This document shows positions 50,128 to 59,080 of a stretch of 64,000 nt of DNA, piece after piece (position 1 is the stretch's first letter; each line of letters starts with the position of its first letter). The stretch comes from JBFELU01 sp041572755 (GTDB lineage: Bacteria; Actinomycetota; Acidimicrobiia; Spongiisociales; UBA11373): the NCBI GenBank assembly GCA_041572755.1, contig JBFFRY010000003.1, positions 1 to 64,000 on the forward strand, written 5' to 3'. The position numbers were made by a program, and so were the translations under genes. The notes beneath the pieces were generated by a model that was given only the letters and a program-made list of their open reading frames with translations, was not told the DNA's origin and made no database searches.

Positions 50128-51336
50128 TCACCGGAGGGCCGAGTCGTCGACGCCGGACTCGACCGCCGGCATCGGATATTTGAGACCGGTGGCGCAGTTG
50201 AAGAGCACCGCCTTCTCCTCGGTCGAGATGAGGCCCTCGGTGACCGCCGACCGGTAGGCGGCCAGGGTGGCCGCTCCTTCCGGGCACAGCAACAGGCCGT
50301 CGAACGCGGCGACGTCGTCTCGGGCCTGCAGGATCTCATCGTCGGGAGTCGCGATCGCGAAACCGCCACTCTCCCGGAGCGCCGCGAGGATCAGCGAGTC
50401 TCCGATCGCCGACGGCACCCGGATGCCGCTGGCCACGGTGTGAGCGTTCTCCCATCGCTGCGCCCGGTCGGCGCCCTGCTCGAAGGCCCGGACGATCGGT
50501 GCGCATCCTGAAGCCTGCACCGCCACCATCCTCGGCTTGCCGCCGCGGATCCAACCAACTGCTTCGAGCTCCTGGAACGCTTTCCACATCCCGATCAGGC
50601 CGGTGCCGCCGCCGGTCGGATAGAGAATCACGTCCGGGAGCTCCCATCCGAGCTGCTGAGCCAGCTCGAGCCCCATCGTCTTCTTGCCCTCGATGCGGTA
50701 CGGCTCCTTGAGCGTGGAGGCGTCGAACCAGCCCATTTCCTCGGCCCCTTCGGCGACCATCCGCCCGCAGTCGTCGATCAGCCCGTCGACTCGCCTGACG
50801 CGACCCCCTTGCAGAGCAGTCTCCCGCACGTTGATCTCGGGGGTGTCGCTCGGGCAGAAGATGTAGGTGTCGATCCCCGCCCTGGTTCCGTAGGCGGCGA
50901 GGGCTGCTCCGGCATTGCCGTTGGTGGGCAGCGCCATGCTCGTGATCCCGAACTCTCGGGCCATGCTCACGGCCACGGCCATGCCGCGCGCCTTGAAGGA
51001 TCCGGTGGGGAGCCGTCCCTCGTCCTTGACGAAGAGTTGGTCGCTACCCACGGCTGCGCCCGTCCTCGTGAGTGGGATCAGCGGGGTCGCCGGCTCACCC
51101 AGCGAGACGACGTCGCCGCCGGTGGGGAGGAACTCCCGAAACCGCCACAGGTCGGCGGGCCGGACATCGACCCGGTCCCGGTCGACCGCGGCGGCCAGGC
51201 CGGCGAGGTCGTAGCGGACCAGGAGAGGGCTGCCCGCCCGAGACAACCCGTGTGGCTCGCCGGCGGGATGTTGCTCCCCGGTGGCGCTGCACTCGAGATG
51301 GGTGACGAAGGTGGGAGGGTCATCGATCCGGGGCAT
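50128..51336 (-). CDS. thrC: Threonine synthase
   Basis: A 402-residue PLP enzyme converting O-phosphohomoserine to threonine. The Schiff-base Lys is in FVKDEGRLPTGSFKARGMAV (SFK, about residue 113), TNGNAGAALAAYG binds substrate, and the phosphate loop is YPTGGGTGLIGMWKAF. The N-terminal THLECSATGEQHPAG resembles the zinc-ribbon-like start of the plant-type branch, with one Cys only. The ATG at 51336 is nine codons inside the longest frame and sits seven bases after a TACCAT. It is divergent from the dipeptidase. Confidence 0.9.
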   Translation of the reverse strand: MPRIDDPPTFVTHLECSATGEQHPAGEPHGLSRAGSPLLVRYDLAGLAAAVDRDRVDVRPADLWRFREFLPTGGDVVSLGEPATPLIPLTRTGAAVGSDQLFVKDEGRLPTGSFKARGMAVAVSMAREFGITSMALPTNGNAGAALAAYGTRAGIDTYIFCPSDTPEINVRETALQGGRVRRVDGLIDDCGRMVAEGAEEMGWFDASTLKEPYRIEGKKTMGLELAQQLGWELPDVILYPTGGGTGLIGMWKAFQELEAVGWIRGGKPRMVAVQASGCAPIVRAFEQGADRAQRWENAHTVASGIRVPSAIGDSLILAALRESGGFAIATPDDEILQARDDVAAFDGLLLCPEGAATLAAYRSAVTEGLISTEEKAVLFNCATGLKYPMPAVESGVDDSALR

Positions 51337-51343
51337 GGCCTCG

Positions 51344-51349
51344 ATGGTA
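51344..51349 (-). promoter_or_regulatory. -10 element of thrC (leaderless)
   Basis: TACCAT on the minus strand, seven bases before the ATG at 51336. Confidence 0.5.
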
Positions 51350-51357
51350 CGCCGGCC

Positions 51358-51363
51358 TACCAT
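51358..51363 (+). promoter_or_regulatory. -10 element of the dipeptidase gene
   Basis: TACCAT, eight bases before the GTG at 51372. The two divergent -10 elements are only eight bases apart. Confidence 0.4.
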
Positions 51364-51371
51364 CCGACCCG

Positions 51372-52490
51372 GTGACCGACCATCGCGCTGCGGCGCGTCG
51401 CATCCATCGCGATCTTCCCGTCGTCGACGGCCACAACGATCTGCCGTGGGAGATTCGCACCCGGGCCGGCGGGTCCCTCACGGAGGCAGACCCGACCGGG
51501 CCCCTCCCCGGGTATCACACCGATTTCCCCCGCCTCCTCGAGGGGGGCGTCGGGGTCCAGTTCTGGTCGGTGTTCGTTCCCGCCTGGACCGGCACGCCCC
51601 TCGCCGACACCCACGCGCAGATCGACCTGGTGGAGCAGATGACCGACCGCGCCGCCGAGTGGTCGGCGCTGGCGGCCGACGCCGACGATGCGATGCGGAT
51701 CAGGGATGGGGGTCGGGTCGCCGGGCTGCTCGGCGCCGAAGGCGGCCATTGCATCGAGAACTCACTGGAGGCTCTCGAGGGCCTGGCGGCGCGCGGTGTC
51801 CGGTACCTGACTCTCACCCATGCCGACACCACCGAGTGGGCCGATTCGGCAACCGACGAACCGCGCCACGGGGGTTTGAGCCCCTTCGGCGTGGAGGTCG
51901 TCGAGGCGATGAACCGGCTGGGGATGCTGGTGGACATCTCCCATGTGTCGGCCGACACCATGCGCCATGCCCTGGAGGTGAGCCGGTACCCGTTGATCGC
52001 CTCCCACTCCTCGGCCTTCTCTCTCGCTCCGCATCCCCGCAACGTGCCCGACGACGTCTTGGAGGGCATCGCCGGCAACGGGGGAGTGGTGATGGTGAAC
52101 TTCTGTCCGGCGTTTCTGGTCGCCGACACGGCCCGCCGCACACTCGACATGTTCGAGGAGGAGCGTCGGGCGCGTGCCGCCTTCGCCCCCGAGGACGAGG
52201 CGGGTTATCGAGCGGCACGGCTCGCCAGGGAGAGGCCCGGGCTGGATCGGGGCAGCATCGCCGACGTGGTCGACCACATCGAGCACATCACCGCCGTGGC
52301 CGGCGTCGATCACGTCGGCATCGGATCGGATTTCGACGGCGTCGATGAGCTCCCCGAGGGTCTCGAGGATGTGTCCTGCTACCCGGCGATCACCGAGCTG
52401 CTGCTGTCCCGGGGGTGGCCGGAGGTCGACGTTCGCAAGGTGTTGGGGGGCAACGCGCTGCGGGTGCTGACCGCCGCCGACGGGCGCTGA
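51372..52490 (+). CDS. Membrane dipeptidase family M19 (renal dipeptidase-like)
   Basis: A 372-residue zinc amidohydrolase. Metal and active-site motifs are in family order: VVDGHNDLPW (His, Asp), LLGAEGGHCIENSLEALEGL (bridging Glu), LVDISHVSADTM, LIASHSSAFSL and HVGIGSDFDGVDEL. It has no signal peptide, so it acts in the cytoplasm despite the family name. It cleaves dipeptides, often with a D-residue at the second position. It is followed by a strong terminator shared with nrdJ. Confidence 0.9.
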   Translation: MTDHRAAARRIHRDLPVVDGHNDLPWEIRTRAGGSLTEADPTGPLPGYHTDFPRLLEGGVGVQFWSVFVPAWTGTPLADTHAQIDLVEQMTDRAAEWSALAADADDAMRIRDGGRVAGLLGAEGGHCIENSLEALEGLAARGVRYLTLTHADTTEWADSATDEPRHGGLSPFGVEVVEAMNRLGMLVDISHVSADTMRHALEVSRYPLIASHSSAFSLAPHPRNVPDDVLEGIAGNGGVVMVNFCPAFLVADTARRTLDMFEEERRARAAFAPEDEAGYRAARLARERPGLDRGSIADVVDHIEHITAVAGVDHVGIGSDFDGVDELPEGLEDVSCYPAITELLLSRGWPEVDVRKVLGGNALRVLTAADGR

Positions 52491-52495
52491 CGCGG

Positions 52496-52521
52496 GTGGA
52501 GGGCCCGGCCGGGCCCTCCAC
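52496..52521. terminator. Perfect 12-bp hairpin between M19 gene and nrdJ
   Basis: GTGGAGGGCCCG pairs with CGGGCCCTCCAC across two centre bases, five bases after the dipeptidase stop and 24 before the nrdJ stop. It probably works in both directions. Confidence 0.7.
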
Positions 52522-52544
52522 ATCGCCGCCCAAGAGGTGTGGCG

Positions 52545-55500
52545 TCAGCTGCAGCCCATGGAATTGCCGCAGTTGAGGCACCGGTAGCACGAACCGTTGC
52601 GGACGGTGATGTGTCCGCAGGTGTCGCACAGAGGGGCATCACCCATCATCGATCCCAAGGCCGACTGGACGGATGCGGTCTGGCCGGTGGCGCCGGTGAC
52701 GGGCTCGCTCGAGGAGCGCACCGTCATCGGTTGCTCTTCCACCGGGTTGGCCGCCGTCGGCGGGTGGTGCCCGTTGGTTCCGTTGGCGCGGATCTGGTCG
52801 TCGCCGGTCACCGCCGGGTGAGAGATGGGGGCGGTCGGTGGCATCGAACCCGCCTCAGCGGGCGAAGCAACCGGCTCGGTCAGCTCCAACTGGAGGCCGG
52901 CATCGACCGCCAGCCCGCTGGGCGGCTCGGGAAGCTCATTCTCGGGAGGGACCTGGACCAGGTCGGACCGTCCCAGGTACTCGAGTCCGAGAGACCTGAA
53001 CACGTAGTCCACGATGGAGTTGGCCATCTTGATGTTGGGGTGGCCTTCCACGAGACCACGGGGTTCGAACGTGTGGAAGGTGAAGGTGTCGACGAACTCC
53101 TCCAGGGGGACGCCGTACTGCAGGCCCTTGGAGACGGCGATCGCAAAGCACGACAGGATCCCGCGCAGCGTGGCGCCCTCCTTGGCCAGGTCGATGAACA
53201 ACTCGCCGAGTGTTCCGTCGTCGTATTCGCCGGTGCGGAGGAAGACCTTGTGGCCGCCGATCCGGGCTTCCTGGGTGAACCCGCGGCGACGGGCCGGGAG
53301 GAGGAACCGGGGCCGGGTCACTCCCTGATAGGCCGCCGTGGGGCTGACCCCGGGGGCAAAGACGCCGGTGATGACCCTGGCTTCGGCGTCGATCGCTTCG
53401 TTGAGGGCCTCGTCTTCGTCCTCGGTGTGGTCGCCTTCGCCCGAGGTGGCCGACGAGAGCGGCTGGCTGGCCTTGGAACCGTCCCGGTACAGGGCGATGG
53501 CCTTCAGGCCCAGTTCCCACGAGAGGCGGTAGGAATCCTCGATCTCGTCGACGGTGATCTCGTTGGGCATGTTGATGGTCTTCGAGATCGCTCCCGAGAT
53601 GAACGGTTGCGCCGCAGCCATCGCCCGGATGTGACCGGTCGGCTCGATGTAGCGGGTGCCGGTCTTGCCGTTGCGGTTGGCGCAGTCGAAGACCGCCAGG
53701 TGCTCCTCATGGAGGTGGGGAGCTCCTTCGATGGTCTGATGTCCGCAGGTGACCAAATTGGCCTCTTCGATCTGGCTACGGGTGAAGCCGAACCGCTCCA
53801 GCAGGTCGAAGCCGGGTGCGGCGACCGCCTCGGCGTCGATGCCGAGGCGGTTCATTGCCTCGGCTCCGAGCGCGACGGCATTGAATGCATGGCGCAGGTC
53901 GAAGACGCCGGGAAGGGCTGCTTCGATGGCGTCGATCTCGGTCTCGGTGAGCCCGGCCTCGATGAGCGAGATCCGATTGATGTGGGGCGTGCCGTCGATG
54001 CGCATCGTCCCGATGACGAACTCGAGGATGTCGCGCCGCTGCGGCTCGGTGTATCCGAGTGCCCGAAGCGCCGGTTCGATCGACTGGTTGGCGATCTTGA
54101 AGTAGCCGCCGCCGGCGAGCTTCTTGAACTTGACCAGGGCATAGTCCGGCTCGACGCCGGTGGTGTCACAGTCCATCAGCAAGCCGATGGTCCCGGTAGG
54201 GGCGAGCACGGTGGCCTGAGCGTTGCGGTAGCCGTACTGCTCACCCAGTTCGACGGCGGCATCCCACGATGTGCGGGCGGCCTCGACGAGTGGGGTGGGG
54301 CAGTGGTCGGGATCGATGCCCATGACCTTCGAGCTGATCCCTTCGTAGGCCGAGGCGTCGGCGTCGTAGGCCGCCCTCCGGTGGTTCCGCATCACTCGCA
54401 GCATCGAATCGCGATTCTCCGAGTAGCGGGGGAACGGTCCCAGGACGGCAGCCATCTCAGCCGAGGTGGCGTAGGAGTCCCCGGTGAGGATCCCGGTGAG
54501 CGCTCCGGTGATGGCCCGACCCTCATCGGAGTCGTAGGGGATGCCGCTCCGCATGAGGAGAGAACCGAGATTGGCGTATCCGAGGCCCAGCGTGCGGTAG
54601 TCGTAGGACCCCTGGGCGATCTCCCGGGACGGGAAATGGGCCATCGTGACCGAGATCTCCAGCACCATGGTCCACAGCCGGATGGCGTGCTTGTAGGCCT
54701 CGATGTCGAAGTTGCCGGTGTCGTCCTCGTAGAACGCCACCAGATTGAGGCTGGCGAGGTTGCAGGCCGTGTCGTCGAGGAACATGTACTCCGAGCAGGG
54801 ATTGGAAGCCCTGATGGGGCCCCCGGCCGGGGCGGTGTGCCACTCGTTGATGGTCGTGTCGAATTGCACCCCGGGGTCGGCGCACTCCCAGGCGGCGTCG
54901 GCGATTCGGCGCCACAGGTCCCGGGCGCGCACCGTCTTCATCCCTGCTCCGGTGGTCCGGGCCCGCAACTCCCAGTCCTCGTCGTCGATGACGGCCTGGA
55001 GGAATCCGTTGGGGATGCGGACCGAGTTGTTGGAGTTCTGGCCGGAGATCGTCTGGTAGGCCTCGCCGTTGAAGTCGGCCGGGTAGCCGGCTGCGATGAG
55101 GGCCCTGACCTTGCGTTCCTCTTCCTTCTTCCAATCGATGAACTCTTCGATGTCGGGGTGGTCGAGATCCAGGATCACCATCTTGGCGGCCCGGCGGGTG
55201 GTGCCTCCCGACTTGATCGCTCCTGCGGCGCGGTCGCCGATCTTGAGGAAGGACATCACGCCGGAGGAGCGGCCCCCACCGGAGAGGTGCTCGTTCTCGG
55301 CGCGCAGCGTCGAGAAGTTGGTGCCGGTGCCGCTGCCGAATTTGAAGAGCCTCGCCTCGCGGACCCACAGATCCATGATCCCGCCCTCGTTGACGAGATC
55401 GTCGTTGATCGACTGGATGAAACAGGCGTGGGGTGCCGGCCGGCTGTACGAGTCGGGGGACTCGCACAGTTCTCCCGTGTTGGGATCGACGTACCAGAAG

Positions 55501-55988
55501 CCTTGGGGCGGCCCGGTCAACCCGTAGGCGTGCTGCAGCCCGGTGTTGAACCACTGCGGGCTGTTGGGAGCCGCCATCTGGTGAACGAGCATGAAGGAGA
55601 GTTCGTCTTCGAAGGCGGCCGCATCGGCCTCAGAGGCGAAGTAGCCGTAGCGCTCGCCCCACCACCGCCAGGTGGAGGCCAACCGGGTGATCACCTGTCG
55701 GGCGGATCGTTCCGGTCCGAGGATCGGCGAGCCGTCGTCACCGAGGATCGGGGCACCGTCGCGGTCGAACTGGGGAACCCCGGCCTTTCGGAAGTACTTG
55801 GACACCATGATGTCGGCGGCCACCTGGGACCAGGCGGTCGGGATCTCCGCATCGAGCATCTCAAAGACCACCGAACCGTCGGGATTGGTGATTCTGGAGT
55901 CCCTCCGGCTCCACGAAACGCTGTCGAGGGGGTCCTCGTCAGCTTTGGTGAACAACCGGCCGATGCGAAGTCCGCTCGCCGAACCCAT
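52545..55988 (-). CDS. nrdJ: Adenosylcobalamin-dependent ribonucleotide reductase (class II)
   Basis: A 1147-residue class II reductase, the largest gene here. Motifs: NSPQWFNTGLQHAYGL, PHACFIQSINDDLV (first redox Cys), FSTLRAENEHLSGGGRSSGV, FDTTINEWHTAP, ASNPCSEYMFLDDTACNLAS (thiyl Cys region) and VLAPTGTIGLLMDCDTTGVE; also NRNGKTGTRYIEPTGHIRAM. The far C-terminus has a zinc-ribbon-like CDTCG, then SCYRCLNCGNSMGCS, the recycling Cys. No ATP-cone is evident at the N-terminus. It reduces ribonucleotides without oxygen dependence. An NrdR-type control region lies upstream. Confidence 0.95.
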   Translation of the reverse strand: MGSASGLRIGRLFTKADEDPLDSVSWSRRDSRITNPDGSVVFEMLDAEIPTAWSQVAADIMVSKYFRKAGVPQFDRDGAPILGDDGSPILGPERSARQVITRLASTWRWWGERYGYFASEADAAAFEDELSFMLVHQMAAPNSPQWFNTGLQHAYGLTGPPQGFWYVDPNTGELCESPDSYSRPAPHACFIQSINDDLVNEGGIMDLWVREARLFKFGSGTGTNFSTLRAENEHLSGGGRSSGVMSFLKIGDRAAGAIKSGGTTRRAAKMVILDLDHPDIEEFIDWKKEEERKVRALIAAGYPADFNGEAYQTISGQNSNNSVRIPNGFLQAVIDDEDWELRARTTGAGMKTVRARDLWRRIADAAWECADPGVQFDTTINEWHTAPAGGPIRASNPCSEYMFLDDTACNLASLNLVAFYEDDTGNFDIEAYKHAIRLWTMVLEISVTMAHFPSREIAQGSYDYRTLGLGYANLGSLLMRSGIPYDSDEGRAITGALTGILTGDSYATSAEMAAVLGPFPRYSENRDSMLRVMRNHRRAAYDADASAYEGISSKVMGIDPDHCPTPLVEAARTSWDAAVELGEQYGYRNAQATVLAPTGTIGLLMDCDTTGVEPDYALVKFKKLAGGGYFKIANQSIEPALRALGYTEPQRRDILEFVIGTMRIDGTPHINRISLIEAGLTETEIDAIEAALPGVFDLRHAFNAVALGAEAMNRLGIDAEAVAAPGFDLLERFGFTRSQIEEANLVTCGHQTIEGAPHLHEEHLAVFDCANRNGKTGTRYIEPTGHIRAMAAAQPFISGAISKTINMPNEITVDEIEDSYRLSWELGLKAIALYRDGSKASQPLSSATSGEGDHTEDEDEALNEAIDAEARVITGVFAPGVSPTAAYQGVTRPRFLLPARRRGFTQEARIGGHKVFLRTGEYDDGTLGELFIDLAKEGATLRGILSCFAIAVSKGLQYGVPLEEFVDTFTFHTFEPRGLVEGHPNIKMANSIVDYVFRSLGLEYLGRSDLVQVPPENELPEPPSGLAVDAGLQLELTEPVASPAEAGSMPPTAPISHPAVTGDDQIRANGTNGHHPPTAANPVEEQPMTVRSSSEPVTGATGQTASVQSALGSMMGDAPLCDTCGHITVRNGSCYRCLNCGNSMGCS

Positions 55989-56045
55989 GTACGCTCCTCC
56001 CGTCTCCCGGCGGGGTCAGACCCGCCCTTCCCGAGTTGTCCACAC

Positions 56046-56061
56046 CCACAAGATGTTGTGG
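56046..56061 (-). promoter_or_regulatory. NrdR box 1 of nrdJ
   Basis: CCACAAGATGTTGTGG, a perfect CCACAA/TTGTGG inverted repeat with a four-base centre, close to the NrdR consensus ACACnATATnTTGTGT. It lies 58 bases upstream of the nrdJ start. Confidence 0.75.
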
Positions 56062-56077
56062 TTTGGCTTGGGAAGTG

Positions 56078-56093
56078 CCACAAAATCTTGGGA
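56078..56093 (-). promoter_or_regulatory. NrdR box 2 of nrdJ
   Basis: CCACAAAATCTTGGGA, a weaker copy. Its centre is 32 bases from that of box 1, about three helical turns, the spacing usual for paired NrdR sites. Confidence 0.65.
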
Positions 56094-56099
56094 CTCACC

Positions 56100-56129
56100 A
56101 GTGTAATTACACCGGTGTCGTCCAGTCAA
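56100..56129 (-). promoter_or_regulatory. nrdJ promoter P1
   Basis: On the minus strand TTGACT (56124-56129) and TACACT (56100-56105) are 18 bases apart. The spacer contains the palindrome CACCGGTG (56110-56117). NrdR box 2 begins seven bases downstream of the -10, over the expected transcription start. Confidence 0.65.
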
Positions 56130-56147
56130 GGGTCGGCCGTCACCCGA

Positions 56148-56177
56148 GTATTAATCCCACCGGTGTGGTTTGGTCAA
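56148..56177 (-). promoter_or_regulatory. nrdJ promoter P2 (duplicate of P1)
   Basis: On the minus strand TTGACC (56172-56177) and TAATAC (56148-56153) are 18 bases apart. The spacer holds the same CACCGGTG (56158-56165) at the same offset. All elements are exactly 48 bases upstream of those in P1. Confidence 0.55.
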
Positions 56178-56223
56178 GCAGGGGCCCGGGAAGGTTTTCG
56201 CGAGTCGGGGAAAGATTGCGCGT

Positions 56224-57747
56224 TCAGCCGCCGAGCGCATCGAGGAGCGCCGCCGCCAGAACGTCGAACCCGATCGCCACCGGATGGATGTCGGGCGGGT
56301 CGTCGAGCATGTGGGTGGTGGCCGCCGCAGTGTCCTGCATCGGCGTGAAGGCGTCGGCGACGAGCACTTCCTGCTCGGCGGCGATCCGGGCGGCGAGGTC
56401 GTTGAACGAGTCGAGGATCTCGTTGCTCGTCTCTTCGAGACCGATCGAGGCGCCGAATCCGAGGCTGAACGGGTTGTAGGCGCGCATGAAGACGATCGTG
56501 GCCTCGGGGGCCGCGTCTCGGAGCTCGTCGAAGATTCGCTCCATGTTCTCCCCGTACACGCGGAAGGTGGTATCGATGCGGCTACGGCAGCGAGGGTCGT
56601 CGAGGTCGACCGAGCACTCGGCCGAGCCCAGGTGACCGAGCAGGTCGTTGGCGCCGATGTCGATGGTCACGTAGGTCACCTCGTGTCCCTCGAGGAAAGC
56701 CACCGCGTCCTCGAGCTGCCCGCCGCGGATCAGGGTGCCGCTGGTCTCTCCGGAGATCCCGAAGTTGCGCAGGCCGTACGACGCCCCGTCGCGTTCCTCG
56801 ATCGCCTTGTGGAAACGCGAGACGTAGCCGTCGCGCGGCGCCTCGACGCCGATGTTGGCCGCCAGGGAATCCCCGAGGGCGACGTAGTAGGTGGGCCCGT
56901 CGGCTCGGAGCCCGTCGACGGTGCCGGGTCCGATCCGCTCCGGCGGCGGCTGCACGGCGGCGCTCACCGTGGCGGCTTGCTCCCGCAGCCCCGATAGGAG
57001 CGTCGTCGAAGTGAGCAACTCACCCCCGCCCTGAGTGCCGGTGATGACGATCCGGTCGTTGCCGATCTCGATCGACTGCACGTCGGCTTGCTGGGCGGCC
57101 AGCGTCTCATTCAGGTCGGTGATCGATTCGATGAGGTCCTCGACGGCACCTTCAGCGAGACCGGGGAGCCGGAGGGATCCCAGGTCGATGTCGAGCAGTT
57201 CGATCAGCACGGCTCCCACCTCGAGCCGAGCGGTGAGGCTCCCCTCAACCTCGAGGTCGCCGCTCTTGAACGCTCCGACGAACTCGAGGTGTCCCTGCTC
57301 GCCGTCCTCCCCGTCGATCACGTCGATCGTGACCTTGCTGAGGGGGACGTCCTCCCCGCTCAGTCCGTCCTGGACGAATGCCTCGAGCTCCTCCTCCATG
57401 AGCTCGAGACGAAATCCGGCCGAGTCCTCGATGTCGTCGAACTTCTGCGAGGCGATCTCAAAGAGTGCCGGATCGGCGGGCTCGGCGGGCCCCTCGGTCG
57501 TGGTGAGGGCGTCGATGACCGACACCGTCTGGCGGGCGATCCAGGCTCCGCCGAGGACGATGACGGCGAGTTCGACGGCAACCAGGGCGACGGCCACACC
57601 CCGAGGAAGGACGGCGGCGAAGGCGAAGGCTGCGGCGATGGTGACCAGGAGACCCACGACGGCGAGGACCTCGCCCCGCGTGAACAACAACACGACGGCT
57701 ACGACGAGCCCGGCGAGGAGCCCGAGGAAGCCGACGAGCGCCCTCAC
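56224..57747 (-). CDS. Membrane-anchored SGNH/GDSL hydrolase
   Basis: A 507-residue protein. Three N-terminal transmembrane segments (about 3-22, 25-48, 52-72) precede an extracytoplasmic LmeA/DUF2993-like region (about 90-260: FQ-like LEVEGSLTARLEVGAVLIEL, LPGLAEGAVEDLIESITDLN). Residues about 290-505 are the SGNH hydrolase with all blocks: block I VALGDSLAANIG (Ser), block II NFGISGETSG, block III TIDIGANDLLG and block V DPPDIHPVAIGF (Asp, His). It probably cleaves a lipid or cell-envelope ester. The GTG start has GCGAGG about seven bases upstream. Confidence 0.85.
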   Translation of the reverse strand: MRALVGFLGLLAGLVVAVVLLFTRGEVLAVVGLLVTIAAAFAFAAVLPRGVAVALVAVELAVIVLGGAWIARQTVSVIDALTTTEGPAEPADPALFEIASQKFDDIEDSAGFRLELMEEELEAFVQDGLSGEDVPLSKVTIDVIDGEDGEQGHLEFVGAFKSGDLEVEGSLTARLEVGAVLIELLDIDLGSLRLPGLAEGAVEDLIESITDLNETLAAQQADVQSIEIGNDRIVITGTQGGGELLTSTTLLSGLREQAATVSAAVQPPPERIGPGTVDGLRADGPTYYVALGDSLAANIGVEAPRDGYVSRFHKAIEERDGASYGLRNFGISGETSGTLIRGGQLEDAVAFLEGHEVTYVTIDIGANDLLGHLGSAECSVDLDDPRCRSRIDTTFRVYGENMERIFDELRDAAPEATIVFMRAYNPFSLGFGASIGLEETSNEILDSFNDLAARIAAEQEVLVADAFTPMQDTAAATTHMLDDPPDIHPVAIGFDVLAAALLDALGG

Positions 57748-57780
57748 GGCAACCTCGCCAGTCCGATCACCGGCGGGAGA

Positions 57781-58089
57781 CTATTCGGTCTCGTTCGTTG
57801 AGGGTGCCGGTTCTGGGTCGACGGCCGGTGGAGGCGGCGGACCATCGGCGGTCGGCAGGGCGGCCGGGGCCGCTCCGCGCGGCTTCTTGGCCGGTCCGAA
57901 CAGGCCCCACAACACGCTCAACGCCATCACCACGAGGATCACGATGACGGCCTTCACGGTCACGGTGGTCCAGTTGTCGAACGCGATCACCGGCCACACG
58001 ACCGTCAGGTACAGCACCGCCGCCAACCCGAGGAGGAACCCCCAAGCGGCGGCCCGACCCGGATGACGCTTCAGAGTCGTCTCAGCCAT
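57781..58089 (-). CDS. Two-helix membrane protein with proline-rich tail
   Basis: A 102-residue protein with two helices (AAAWGFLLGLAAVLYLTVVW and VTVKAVIVILVVMALSVLWG) and a disordered tail rich in Pro, Ala and Asp. No family is recognised. Its start overlaps the stop of the upstream exported protein as ATGA, so it probably works with that protein in the membrane. Confidence 0.65.
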   Translation of the reverse strand: MAETTLKRHPGRAAAWGFLLGLAAVLYLTVVWPVIAFDNWTTVTVKAVIVILVVMALSVLWGLFGPAKKPRGAAPAALPTADGPPPPPAVDPEPAPSTNETE

Positions 58090-59051
58090 CATGCCCTCCA
58101 CGAGAGTGCCGGTCTGGCGTTGAACAGGAGCCCTGCAAACCCGGCTGCAGCCAGAGCCGTTGCCAGGGCGCCGGGTGCGGTGAACAGCGGGAACCCGTCG
58201 CCGACGAACTCCACCCAGCCTTCCCCGTAGCAGTAGACGCTCCCCGCGGCGAGGCCGGCGATCGAATCCTCATCGAAGTCGGGGAGCCGGTCGGGTCCCC
58301 ACAGGTCGATGATTGCGCCACGGGCCTTCACCTTCGCCCGGAAGTCGAAGGGAAGATCCAGGCTCGTCGCACCGCTCTCCTCGCCGAGCACGCCGCCGAG
58401 GTCGAGTAGTCCGGCATTGCGGTTCTTGTCGCGCTGGTTGGGATCCCCTCCGAAGTCGGCGGCGATCTCCATCACGTCCAGCTGCCACTGGTGATCGTGG
58501 AACGCCGGGGCCGGGTCGCCGTAGTCCACGCCCGCCAACACGCCGGCGGTCGAAAAGGAGGCGGTGTCGAGCGTGAACCCATAGAAGGCCAGCACTCCGT
58601 CGGTCCTCACCTTGAACGGCCGTCCGGCTTGGAACGTGGGTTCTCCGTAGATGTCGACGGGGGGTCCGTCGTCGCCGAAGTCCACGGCGGCATCGATCGA
58701 ATTCCCCTCGTTGTCGTAGGAGATGACCACCCCGCCGCAGGGACCGACCAGAGTGCTATCGACGTCGGCGAGATCGAATCCCTCGCCGGTCGACACCCGT
58801 TCGGCGAACTCGGTGGGGCTCGCCGCTCCTTCCTGCTCGTCCCAGATGCCCGGAATCCCGATCGGGATGTCGGGGATCCCGTCCCCGTTCCGGTCCTCGG
58901 TGAGGTCCTCACCTCCCGGACCGGGCCCGATGTAGGTGGCGATGAACTCGTTCAGATCGATGACCGGTTCGGCCTCCTGGGCCGCCGCCGGTCCTGCGGT
59001 CATCACCACGATCACCCCGAGCGCCAGGAGGGTTCGCACGGTTTGCCCCAT
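58089..59051 (-). CDS. Exported protein of unknown function with a C-terminal membrane segment
   Basis: A 320-residue protein with a signal peptide cleaved near AGPAAAQE. It carries DRNGDGIPDIPIGIP, a calcium-loop-like repeat (DxNxDGxxD), then beta-rich segments with many Gly and Asp (VDFGDDGPPVDIYGEPTFQ, FHDHQWQLDVMEIAADFGGD, DLPFDFRAKVKARGAIIDL). The last 30 residues hold one helix (FTAPGALATALAAAGFAGLL) and a short basic end. I do not recognise a family. It is coupled to the small membrane gene. Confidence 0.65.
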   Translation of the reverse strand: MGQTVRTLLALGVIVVMTAGPAAAQEAEPVIDLNEFIATYIGPGPGGEDLTEDRNGDGIPDIPIGIPGIWDEQEGAASPTEFAERVSTGEGFDLADVDSTLVGPCGGVVISYDNEGNSIDAAVDFGDDGPPVDIYGEPTFQAGRPFKVRTDGVLAFYGFTLDTASFSTAGVLAGVDYGDPAPAFHDHQWQLDVMEIAADFGGDPNQRDKNRNAGLLDLGGVLGEESGATSLDLPFDFRAKVKARGAIIDLWGPDRLPDFDEDSIAGLAAGSVYCYGEGWVEFVGDGFPLFTAPGALATALAAAGFAGLLFNARPALSWRA

Positions 59052-59080
59052 GGTTGCTCCCCCGATCGCCTGCGGTCAGG

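Noticed and set aside
52539..56348. Very long open frame (over 1200 codons) on the plus strand opposite nrdJ
   Set aside because: It mirrors nrdJ codon bias in a GC-rich genome, has no recognisable domain and runs through the NrdR boxes and promoters.
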